14,427 nucleotides of DNA, taken from Rickettsiaceae bacterium. Lineage in GTDB: Bacteria > Pseudomonadota > Alphaproteobacteria > Rickettsiales > Rickettsiaceae. The stretch covers positions 1-14,427 of the forward strand of contig JAOMYS010000016.1 of assembly GCA_028372485.1 (NCBI GenBank), read 5' to 3'. A model generated the notes under the pieces. It was not told the DNA's origin. It did no database searches and worked only from the letters and a program-made list of their open reading frames with translations. This document shows positions 1-6,678 of the stretch, in pieces (within the stretch, counting starts at the first letter, position 1; the number at the start of each line of letters is the position of its first letter). Both the position numbers and the translations under genes were made by a program.

Positions 1-340
1 CCTTGCCATAACTATCACCCATGGCCTCTGCTAAAGAGGTTTTTCCTAAAAATCTCTGCATTTTTGGAACAAATAAAAATGCAGTAATCAACAACGAAAA
101 AGCTACACCAGAAGAAGCAATAAGGTAAGATATACCATCAGAATATACTCTAGACAGAGTAGTAGCAAAAGCACCACCACTTACATAAGTTGCAGTAATA
201 GTAGCAACAAGCGCAGCAGTAGAGAAGTTCCTGCCACCTAGTGCATAATCACTTATATTTTTGATCTTACCATTACGAGATAAGCCTATGTACAAAGTTA
301 CACCAAGATAACAAAATATTACAAACGTCTCAAGACTCAT
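1..340 (-). CDS. Sodium:solute symporter family protein, N-terminal part (cut by window edge)
   Basis: An open frame starts with ATG at 338-340 and runs off the left edge after 113 codons, so only the N-terminus is seen. The translation begins MSLETFVIFCYLGVTLYIGL. It shows a first hydrophobic helix (about residues 3-20), then the loop motif DYALGGRNFS typical of the sodium:solute symporter (SSF) family just before helix 2. After this come a helix with the small-residue run SGGAFATT and a third long hydrophobic stretch ending before FVPKMQRFLG. These proteins sit in the inner membrane and import a solute (proline, pantothenate or other organic molecules) with Na+. The substrate cannot be told from this fragment. 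It lies 150 bp downstream of ftsH on the same strand. No clear Shine-Dalgarno precedes the ATG. Family assignment is fairly secure; substrate unknown. Confidence 0.8.
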   Translation of the reverse strand, partial: MSLETFVIFCYLGVTLYIGLSRNGKIKNISDYALGGRNFSTAALVATITATYVSGGAFATTLSRVYSDGISYLIASSGVAFSLLITAFLFVPKMQRFLGKTSLAEAMGDSYGK

Positions 341-457
341 AACAATACTCGTTTTAAATTAAATAGATACATACAATTACGCTACCATAAATTACATGGT
401 GGACGCAAGTAGAACCTAAGGTTGCAATTAAATTATCAAGAAACCTATCATCATTCC

Positions 458-475
458 AAGAAATATTTATTTCTT
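458..475 (-). other. AT-only inverted repeat downstream of ftsH
   Basis: A perfect 18-bp palindrome (AAGAAATA, two bases, TATTTCTT) lies 15 bp after the ftsH stop codon. It could fold as a short hairpin in the ftsH transcript. The stem is A/T only and no T-run follows it, so it is a poor intrinsic terminator. The rest of 341-490 shows a small ACCAT/ATGGT inverted repeat and no gene. Confidence 0.25.
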
Positions 476-490
476 CAAATCACATCAATC

Positions 491-2368
491 TTATTTTTTA
501 ACTTCTTTAGTCTTTGCTTTTTTAGGTTTCTTTTTACCAGTTGCTGGAAAAACAGGTTCTTCTTCTGTGTCAATAGGATTACCAAGCAATAAATGCTTAA
601 TCTGCTTGCCAGACAAGGTCTCTTTTTCAACCAACGTTTTTGCTAGAATATGCAACTGATCTATGTGATCTGTCAAGACTTTTTTTGCAAAAACATAGCC
701 TTCGTCAATGATTCTCTTGATTTCAGCATCTATAAGCTCTGAGGTTTTTTCAGATCTTGTCTTATCGCCTTCACCATGAGCGTACCTGTCTTCATTACTT
801 TTTCCAAGAAAGATAGGACCTACTTTACCACTAAGTCCCCACTCTGTAACCATAGACTGCGCTATGTTAGTTACCATCTTAATATCTTGGGATGCACCAG
901 ATGTAACTCCATCTTCTCCAAATATAATCTCTTCAGCTATTCTTCCACCTAAACCCATAGCAATCTTAGATTTCATCTGAGCATAACTAAATGAGTGTTG
1001 ATCTTTTTCTGGTAAGGGCTGTACCATTCCTAGAGCTCTACCTCTTGGTATGATTGTTGCCTTGTGGATAGGGTCAGATGCCAAGCAATATAAGCTCACA
1101 AGAGCATGACCACCCTCATGATAGGCTGTCATCTTTTTTTCATCTTCTGTTATGAGCATGGATCTACGTTCTACACCCATCAGTACCTTATCCTTCGCAT
1201 CATCCATATCATGAATATCTACATTCTTTTTACCTTTACGAGCAGCAAGCAATGCAGATTCATTGACTAGATTTTGTAGATCCGCACCAGAAAAACCAGG
1301 CGTTCCACGTGCTATCACACGCAAATCTACTTTATCAGATAGTTTTATCTTTTTAGAGTGAACTTTCAATATTTGCTCTCTGCCATTAATATCTGGGTTT
1401 GATACAGTAATTTGCCTATCAAAACGCCCAGGTCTAAGTAATGCAGAATCAAGTACATCTGGTCTGTTTGTAGCTGCAATAATAACAACCCCCTCGTTAG
1501 AGTCAAAACCATCCATCTCAACAAGCATCTGGTTGAGAGTCTGCTCACGCTCATCATTACCACCGCCGAGTCCTATTCCCCTATGACGTCCGACAGCATC
1601 TATCTCATCAATGAAAATTATACATGGAGCATTTTTCTTACCTTGCTCAAACATGTCACGCACTCTACTTGCACCGACGCCTACAAACATTTCAACAAAA
1701 TTTGAGCCAGAGATACTAAAAAATGGTACATTCGCTTCACCTGCTATAGCTTTGGCAAGTAGGGTTTTACCAGTACCTGGTGGGCCTATTAAAAGACACC
1801 CCTTTGGAATTTGCCCACCGAGTTTTTGAAACTTCCTAGGGTTTCGTAAGAAATCTACGATTTCTCCAAGCTCCTCTTTTGCTTCATCAATACCTGCAAC
1901 ATTAGAGAATGTAATTTTCGTTCCTTTATCTGAGATCAGCTTAGCTTTGGACTTACCAAAGCCCATCCCTTTAGCACCACCATTCATTTGACGCATAAAG
2001 AAAACCCAAACACCAATAAGAAGTAACATTGGAAACCAAGAAACGAAAATACTGAATAAAGAATTCATCTTCGTATCTGGCGGAGTAACATCAATATAAA
2101 CACCATTTAGGCTCAACTTATCTATCAGGCCTGGGTAATCCGCAGCATAAGTACTAAACGGAGTACCATCAGATAAAACTCCTTCAATGTATCTTCCCTG
2201 AATCTTCACGGAATTTACTTGACGCTCATCAACCTTATTCAAAAAATCTGAAAATGCCAATTGCTCTGATCTGCTACCAATGCTATCTCCTTGCAATGCA
2301 TTAAAAGTTATCACCATCAAAATGAAAATAAGTATCCAAATGAAGATTTGCTTGTTTTGATTATTCAT
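491..2368 (-). CDS. ftsH: ATP-dependent zinc metalloprotease FtsH
   Basis: This is the membrane-anchored AAA+ protease that extracts and degrades misfolded inner-membrane proteins and short-lived regulators. The 625 residues match the usual FtsH length. An N-terminal membrane helix (about 7-25) is followed by a periplasmic domain and a second helix (about 105-126). The AAA+ module has Walker A GPPGTGKT (195-202), pore motif FVG (228-230), Walker B IIFIDEID (250-257) and the second region of homology with RPGRFDR (312-318). The protease domain has the zinc site HEGGH (417-421), the alphaproteobacterial variant of HEAGH, and a likely third ligand D495 in SGASQD. The last 14 residues contain nine lysines. 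The ATG follows the tilS stop by 12 bp, and an AGGG about 10 nt upstream may serve as ribosome-binding site. It is probably co-transcribed with tilS, an adjacency also known in Rickettsia. Confidence 0.98.
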   Translation of the reverse strand: MNNQNKQIFIWILIFILMVITFNALQGDSIGSRSEQLAFSDFLNKVDERQVNSVKIQGRYIEGVLSDGTPFSTYAADYPGLIDKLSLNGVYIDVTPPDTKMNSLFSIFVSWFPMLLLIGVWVFFMRQMNGGAKGMGFGKSKAKLISDKGTKITFSNVAGIDEAKEELGEIVDFLRNPRKFQKLGGQIPKGCLLIGPPGTGKTLLAKAIAGEANVPFFSISGSNFVEMFVGVGASRVRDMFEQGKKNAPCIIFIDEIDAVGRHRGIGLGGGNDEREQTLNQMLVEMDGFDSNEGVVIIAATNRPDVLDSALLRPGRFDRQITVSNPDINGREQILKVHSKKIKLSDKVDLRVIARGTPGFSGADLQNLVNESALLAARKGKKNVDIHDMDDAKDKVLMGVERRSMLITEDEKKMTAYHEGGHALVSLYCLASDPIHKATIIPRGRALGMVQPLPEKDQHSFSYAQMKSKIAMGLGGRIAEEIIFGEDGVTSGASQDIKMVTNIAQSMVTEWGLSGKVGPIFLGKSNEDRYAHGEGDKTRSEKTSELIDAEIKRIIDEGYVFAKKVLTDHIDQLHILAKTLVEKETLSGKQIKHLLLGNPIDTEEEPVFPATGKKKPKKAKTKEVKK

Positions 2369-2380
2369 CTAAATCGTACC

Positions 2381-3688
2381 CTAAAAAAAATGAGTAAAAC
2401 GTGAGGTAAAATTCGGTCTAAAAATAACTTTAATAGCTGCCTCAAACGCACAATCATCATAATAAGATATACTAGGAATTGCTACGATTTTTTTTCTATT
2501 TTTTATAATAGGTAAAGTAAATAAAATGGACTTATGGTTATTATAACTGAATTTCTTAAATTCGTGCAAATTCAACTTATCCTTTATGCTTACATAATCA
2601 GGCAATTTTAAGCTGTCAATCACATAATCATCACCTACCTCTTCTGTAAATAGAATCTCAAATCTATTGTCCCAATGTTCCTTGAAATTTAATTTGACCT
2701 CAGATGAGCAAATAGATGATTCCTCCCTAAAGATAATCAATTTATTACCTAAAATCTTTTTGACAATACATCCATGTAAACTGCATTTTAGATTTGTATC
2801 AGTAAGCCTTGGGAGTAATTTCTCAAGATTCCTATATCTTGGCAAACTCTCTTTGCCACTAATAATCGTCAAAACATAATTGAGAATCTGTACTATTATA
2901 TCAAAATGAAAAGCAGATAAGATGGTAAGGTCGATTATAGCAAATCCACAATTATTAATCTCGACGGACTCTGCTATTCCAGATATTAAATTCTTCGTCA
3001 GATCTTTTACTTTTTTATTTACTTCATTAAGCTCTCCTTCCAGTTTATACTTTTCTCCACTAAGTAAAGGAGCAATCTTCTTGCGTATCCTATTTCTCTC
3101 ATATAAATCTGATTGATTTGACGAGTCTTCCATCCATTTGATTTTATTCTCCTTAAGGTAAGTTATTAGATCGTTTTTTCTTATATCAAATAAGGGGCGC
3201 AAAACTTGAATATCCTTGTAAAAAAAACTATAAGAAGAACTCAGGCCAAAGATTCCTGATTTCTTATGCTTGCGCATAAGGTACGTCTCTAACATATCGT
3301 CAAAATGATGAGCTGTTAGAAGGATTTTTATACCAAGTTCTTTACACTTTTCACTCATCAGATCATAACGACCTTTTCTTGCACGCTCCTGAATGGAAGA
3401 TTTAGTGATACCTGCATCCCAAGATAATTTATAAAAATCATGCTTTAATTCTTCGGCAAGATTCCTTACATAATGAATTTCATCGCAAGCTTGGGAGCGT
3501 AGATTATGGTTTACGCTAAGAACCGAAAGTTTTGTATTTGATTTTTTACACCAGCTAGATAGAAGAAACAACAAAGCAATGGAGTCAGAACCGCCAGAGA
3601 CAGCTACAGCTATATGATCATGTAAATCTTGTGCATTTAGCAAAAGACAAAAATTTTTATCAAAACGATCTTTTAAAGTAGAGGGCAT
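2381..3688 (-). CDS. tilS: tRNA(Ile)-lysidine synthetase TilS
   Basis: TilS uses ATP and lysine to convert the wobble cytidine of the CAU-anticodon tRNA-Ile into lysidine, so that it reads AUA and is charged with isoleucine. This is essential in a genome as rich in AUA codons as this one. The N-terminal PP-loop ATPase domain shows SGGSDS (31-36), VNHNLR (59-64), QERARKGRYD (100-109) and AHHFDD (126-131). It is followed by LRPLFDIRK and a MEDSSN segment typical of the family. The 435-residue length is close to E. coli TilS (432), and a diverged C-terminal domain follows. It is the first gene of a tilS-ftsH pair. No strong Shine-Dalgarno precedes the ATG. Its promoter must lie in, or next to, the repeat-filled region 3689-4063. 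Confidence 0.95.
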   Translation of the reverse strand: MPSTLKDRFDKNFCLLLNAQDLHDHIAVAVSGGSDSIALLFLLSSWCKKSNTKLSVLSVNHNLRSQACDEIHYVRNLAEELKHDFYKLSWDAGITKSSIQERARKGRYDLMSEKCKELGIKILLTAHHFDDMLETYLMRKHKKSGIFGLSSSYSFFYKDIQVLRPLFDIRKNDLITYLKENKIKWMEDSSNQSDLYERNRIRKKIAPLLSGEKYKLEGELNEVNKKVKDLTKNLISGIAESVEINNCGFAIIDLTILSAFHFDIIVQILNYVLTIISGKESLPRYRNLEKLLPRLTDTNLKCSLHGCIVKKILGNKLIIFREESSICSSEVKLNFKEHWDNRFEILFTEEVGDDYVIDSLKLPDYVSIKDKLNLHEFKKFSYNNHKSILFTLPIIKNRKKIVAIPSISYYDDCAFEAAIKVIFRPNFTSRFTHFF

Positions 3689-3762
3689 TATTAAAGCAGG
3701 TTTATGGTAAGGATTTAAAGGTGAAATCTTTCAACTGAAGAATCAACATCCATACTTTAGAG

Positions 3763-3805
3763 ATTCCGTATAATCCTCGTATAGTAATACTTGGATTTAC
3801 GGAAT
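3763..3805. repeat. Palindromic intergenic element, long near-perfect hairpin
   Basis: Outer arms ATTCCGTA (3763-3770) and TACGGAAT (3798-3805) are perfect inverted repeats. Inside them AATCC (3772-3776) pairs with GGATT (3793-3797) and GTAT (3779-3782) with ATAC (3787-3790), leaving the tetraloop AGTA. That is 17 base pairs interrupted only by one bulged T and a TC/TT internal loop. Flanks are TTTAGAG on the left and GACAGGTT on the right. A sister copy is at 7481-7516. On the minus strand this would be in the leader of a tilS transcript. It resembles the palindromic repeats of Rickettsiales in style, but I cannot assign it to a named family. Confidence 0.75.
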
Positions 3806-3945
3806 GACAGGTTGGGGAGTATTCTCGCATAGCAGTACTCAGATTTACAGAATGACAGGTTAAGGAAGATTTTTGTATAGTAACCACACAGGTTTACACC
3901 AGATGATATGTGTGGGAGCATTTTCTTATAAGTACACTGATAACT
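3775..3945. repeat. Degenerate tandem array of about 48-bp units
   Basis: Units start at about 3775, 3823 and 3871, with a partial fourth near 3922. The first two units agree at 37 of 48 positions, and all but one of the differences are transitions. The shared core is ATAGTAATAC-type sequence, then GATTTAC, then GAATGACAGGTT and a G-rich end. The third unit is more decayed (GTTTACACCAGATGAT). The first unit overlaps the right half of the hairpin at 3763-3805. A 61-codon open frame on the minus strand (3702-3887) merely reads through these units, and its translation repeats TCHSVN. I do not regard it as a gene. Confidence 0.65.
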
Positions 3946-3998
3946 TAGAGATATTTTCTAACCTTCAAATATAGCCGTACTTGACAACGCCAAGCCAT

Positions 3999-4042
3999 AT
4001 CATTTCGTAAGCGAGCTTCTTTAGTGAGCTATATGAATATGA
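3999..4042 (+). repeat. Decayed palindromic element, plus orientation
   Basis: The stretch containing TTTCGTAAGCGAGC (4003-4016) and GAGCTATATGAAT (4026-4038) lines up with the better preserved element at 7405-7450, with TTCCGTAAGCGACT and GAGCTATACGGAAT at matching places. Several stem pairs are lost here, including one base deleted from the right arm, so this looks like an old copy. It lies 22 bp beyond the ialB-like stop codon. Confidence 0.5.
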
Positions 4043-4063
4043 CTATAAGAGCAGAACCGTCAA

Positions 4064-4606
4064 TTACTTAAGATACTTTAATCCCTTGGCAAGTCCCTTA
4101 GTAGAGATAGGAAATCTGATTTGCTTACCTTCTATATTTATGAAAGCTAAACTATTTTCAGCCTCAGATGTAAGAATCTTTAAATCAGCATCTGAAATAG
4201 GAGCAACGGCAACACAACCAGCAGCAGAGCATGTAGTATATCTTCCAGGTATAATCAATTTTCCAGAACTAATAACTGATGTTCCAGCCTCTAATCCTAA
4301 GGCTAGTCCCAAAGGTAAGGTCTGCATAAGCTTTAATTCTTTTTTGTCACCAAAATAACCTATCTGAAATAAAGCAATTGGTTGTTGTTTGTCATCTTGA
4401 GTTGCATTAATTTGCTGATTCAATAAACAAATTTCTGGAATTTTCTTCTCTTCGTTTTTTTCAGTGCAAGATACTACCCAATCATCAAATTTCTTTCCAT
4501 TTTGCTTTCCAGCGGTAGCTACGTTAAGCAACATAAAAGCAAAGATTGCTGTTACTATTACAAGCCCCAATGATATAAAAGAAAGTTTTTTGATATTAGC
4601 TTTCAT
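4064..4606 (-). CDS. Invasion-associated locus B (IalB) family secreted protein
   Basis: From the ATG at 4604-4606 the product has 180 residues. A basic start (MKANIKK) is followed by a hydrophobic segment (about 9-32) ending in ATA, consistent with a Sec signal peptide cleaved near residue 32. The mature part carries IalB-family marks: KKFDDWVVSC (38-47), a second cysteine at 60, MQTLPLGLALG (94-104), and a Cys pair at 126 and 131 in CSAAGC. Four cysteines suggest two disulfides in the periplasm. IalB was named in Bartonella for a role in erythrocyte invasion, but homologues are widespread in alphaproteobacteria and the biochemical function is unknown. Two longer starts exist in frame, ATG at 4616-4618 and TTG at 4637-4639. 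I chose the ATG that puts the basic residues directly before the hydrophobic core. The gene starts 45 bp after tRNA-Val with no terminator visible between them. Confidence 0.8.
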   Translation of the reverse strand: MKANIKKLSFISLGLVIVTAIFAFMLLNVATAGKQNGKKFDDWVVSCTEKNEEKKIPEICLLNQQINATQDDKQQPIALFQIGYFGDKKELKLMQTLPLGLALGLEAGTSVISSGKLIIPGRYTTCSAAGCVAVAPISDADLKILTSEAENSLAFINIEGKQIRFPISTKGLAKGLKYLK

Positions 4607-4651
4607 AGACACGCTCATTAATTTTCTATATAATTTCAACGTTTTTTTTCA

Positions 4652-4727
4652 TGGTGGGCGATGACAGATTCGAACTGCCGACCGTTTCGGTGTAAACGAA
4701 ATGCTCTACCAGCTGAGCTAATCGCCC
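4652..4727 (-). tRNA. tRNA-Val (anticodon UAC), CCA encoded
   Basis: The minus strand folds into a complete 76-nt cloverleaf. The acceptor stem is GGGCGAT with ATCGCCC, the D stem GCTC with GAGC, and the anticodon stem TTTCG with CGAAA around loop TTTACAC (anticodon TAC). The T arm is GGCAG-TTCGAAT-CTGTC with one G-U pair, followed by discriminator A and a genomically encoded CCA (4652-4654). The UAC anticodon reads valine GUA and related codons. Confidence 0.97.
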
Positions 4728-4746
4728 TAAACTCAGATTAAAGTGG

Positions 4747-4775
4747 AATATGCACTAATTAGCTGAAAGAATCAA
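4747..4775 (-). promoter_or_regulatory. Candidate promoter of tRNA-Val
   Basis: On the minus strand TTGATT (4770-4775) and CATATT (4747-4752) are separated by 17 bp, a sigma70-like arrangement. Transcription would begin about 12 nt before the tRNA 5' end. Assignment is by pattern only. Confidence 0.5.
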
Positions 4776-4826
4776 GTTAATTTTATCTAAAAGATTGCAT
4801 AAGCAGAATTTTGATATATTTTGTAC

Positions 4827-4842
4827 CTTAACCTATGTTAAG
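4827..4842 (+). promoter_or_regulatory. Perfect 6-bp hairpin over the first ATG of the sulfatase-like gene
   Basis: CTTAAC (4827-4832), the four bases CTAT and GTTAAG (4837-4842) form a perfect inverted repeat. The A and U of the AUG at 4835 fall in the loop and the G in the stem. It may dampen initiation at this codon, or it may point to the ATG at 4856 as the real start. It is short and AT-rich, so it may be accidental. Confidence 0.3.
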
Positions 4843-6610
4843 TGGCTTGTTGGGTATGAATAAGATAATACAAATATTTCATCGTTTCGTTGATTATAAA
4901 ATATCAATCAAGGAGCTATATTTCTCCTTAACAACATGGTTCGTGGTACTTGTTGCATTTTTAGGTGTAACATCAAAATTCCATACAACCTTATTGGTTG
5001 CAAATATCGTAATAGCACTATGCGTCTATCTAATTGTAATACTCGTAACAAATAGAATATTATTATCTGGATTTTTAACCTTGCTTCTTGCGGTATCTAT
5101 TGATTATGTGAAGCTTATTAAATGGAAATTCTTGCTCCAAGAGATATCTGCTGCTGATGTTTTTATGGTCAAGCTGCTGGTAAATCATGGATTATTCAGG
5201 CTTATATATGAATATGCTACTGGAGAAATTTACCTCATATTCTTATTACTCGTTATTAATTTTATATTACTATGGAATAAATCGGACACTTTATTTGATA
5301 AACAAAATTTAGGAGTAAAAAATTACTATGCTTTAAGGCTAGTTTCTTTTGGCGTTGCATTACTACTAAGCTCTAAGTTATTTGACACAGCTCTTGATAA
5401 AAAATCTTATTTCTCTCTAACTATTGAATCTACAAAACAACATAGTGAAAACTATCAAAGACGTGCTTACGGGCCATTTGCTGACATATTATTCACCATT
5501 CAAGATATGTATATAGAACCTAATTCTGGCGATATTGATGAGTCCTTAATTCTAGACAAAGTTGCTCCAAGTAAAACCAATTTGGTTACTAAAATTGACG
5601 ACATGCCAGACATTGTTGTCATATTAAACGAATCTACGTTTGACCCAAGCAAGTTGGATTACGATTTTGCTGAAAATTTAAAATTCAGTTTTTTCCAAGA
5701 TGGAGAACACACAAAATATAGCGGTATATTAAATGTTAATACTTATGGTGGAAGTTCTTGGATCAGTGAGTATGAGATAAATACAGGCATAGCACATAAA
5801 TCCTTTTCGGGACCTAGCTACATGCCATTTATCACATTAATACCCATTACTCAAAATTCAATAATGTCTCATTTGAGATCCAAAGGATATAGAGTTGAGG
5901 TGATATATCCTGTGGATAAAAATTTCTCTCTAGCTATGGATTCATACACAAAATTAGGTGCTCATGATATCAAAGACATATATGAATATGGGTTCAAGCC
6001 AGAAAGTTGGGGGAATGTGCCAGATACTATGATTAGTGATATGATAATAGAGGCTCTAGATAAAAACCCAGAAGAACCAAAATATATTTTTGCAGCAACT
6101 ATGCTCAATCATGGTCCTCATTCAAGCTTTACTTCTGACAAGATAGGGTGCGGAAGAGTCATGAATGATAAGCTTTGTTCAAAGCTAAATGACTATACCT
6201 CAAGAGTCATAAGAACAAGCAAAGATCAAGTGGATTTGATCAACAAATTAATGAAGCGAAAAAAGAAAACCATAATAGTGAATTTTGGTGATCACTTGCC
6301 ATCATTTGAAGGGTTCTCGACTCAGCTACGCTTCACACGTGATATAAAGGATTATTACAAAACATTCTATAATGTGAATGCGAATTTTGATATTCCAGAT
6401 AAAACAAAATACTCATCACTGGATATTACATTTATACCAAGCTTAATTCTAGATATGACTAGATTAAATGATAATAATTTCTATAAAGCCTCTTCGATGG
6501 TAAGAAAAAGATGCAAAGGAGAAATAAGTAGATGTAACAATCAAGGCAAAATCACAAATGATATACTTGAGAGTTACAAAACATTAGCAATAAAACAACT
6601 AGGATTTTAA
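4835..6610 (+). CDS. Membrane sulfatase-fold transferase (LtaS/MdoB-type, COG1368-like)
   Basis: The 591 residues have an N-terminal membrane part of about five helices (roughly residues 32-195). A large alkaline-phosphatase/sulfatase-fold domain follows, presumably periplasmic. Recognisable sites are VVILNEST with likely metal ligand E266, YGGSSWISEYE (304-314) where the catalytic nucleophile of this family sits, NHGPH (425-429) and NFGDHLP (483-489) with likely metal ligands D486 and H487. Relatives move phosphoglycerol or phosphoethanolamine from phospholipids to glucans, lipid A or teichoic acid, or act as hydrolases. The substrate here is unknown. In LtaS the nucleophile is Thr, whereas here the aligned residue appears to be Ser307. 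The ATG at 4835 sits in a small hairpin (4827-4842). An alternative ATG lies at 4856. A 107-bp spacer separates the gene from the divergent tRNA. Confidence 0.85.
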   Translation: MLSGLLGMNKIIQIFHRFVDYKISIKELYFSLTTWFVVLVAFLGVTSKFHTTLLVANIVIALCVYLIVILVTNRILLSGFLTLLLAVSIDYVKLIKWKFLLQEISAADVFMVKLLVNHGLFRLIYEYATGEIYLIFLLLVINFILLWNKSDTLFDKQNLGVKNYYALRLVSFGVALLLSSKLFDTALDKKSYFSLTIESTKQHSENYQRRAYGPFADILFTIQDMYIEPNSGDIDESLILDKVAPSKTNLVTKIDDMPDIVVILNESTFDPSKLDYDFAENLKFSFFQDGEHTKYSGILNVNTYGGSSWISEYEINTGIAHKSFSGPSYMPFITLIPITQNSIMSHLRSKGYRVEVIYPVDKNFSLAMDSYTKLGAHDIKDIYEYGFKPESWGNVPDTMISDMIIEALDKNPEEPKYIFAATMLNHGPHSSFTSDKIGCGRVMNDKLCSKLNDYTSRVIRTSKDQVDLINKLMKRKKKTIIVNFGDHLPSFEGFSTQLRFTRDIKDYYKTFYNVNANFDIPDKTKYSSLDITFIPSLILDMTRLNDNNFYKASSMVRKRCKGEISRCNNQGKITNDILESYKTLAIKQLGF

Positions 6611-6616
6611 TTAGAT

Positions 6617-6646
6617 TTGTATATAAACACGAATTTAGGTTATAAT
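6617..6646 (+). promoter_or_regulatory. Candidate promoter of the LysE-family gene
   Basis: A perfect -10 hexamer TATAAT (6641-6646) is preceded at 18 bp by TTGTAT (6617-6622), a weak -35. Transcription would start near 6653, giving a leader of about 26 nt before the ATG at 6679. This suggests the exporter can be transcribed independently of the sulfatase-like gene that ends at 6610. Confidence 0.5.
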
Positions 6647-6678
6647 ATTTATATTTAACACTTTAATATGTCATTATT

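Noticed and set aside
341..490. Possible small RNA or gene between ftsH and the symporter
   Set aside because: Only short AT-rich inverted repeats are present, and no promoter, RNA motif or coding frame can be supported.
3702..3887. 61-codon open frame on the minus strand with internal repetition (TCHSVN twice)
   Set aside because: It simply translates the degenerate 48-bp units. The repetition is explained by the DNA repeat, no ribosome-binding site is seen, and there is no family resemblance.
4652..4834. tRNA gene as a possible integration site for a mobile element
   Set aside because: No direct repeat of the tRNA 3' end, no integrase gene and no change of base composition is seen near it.
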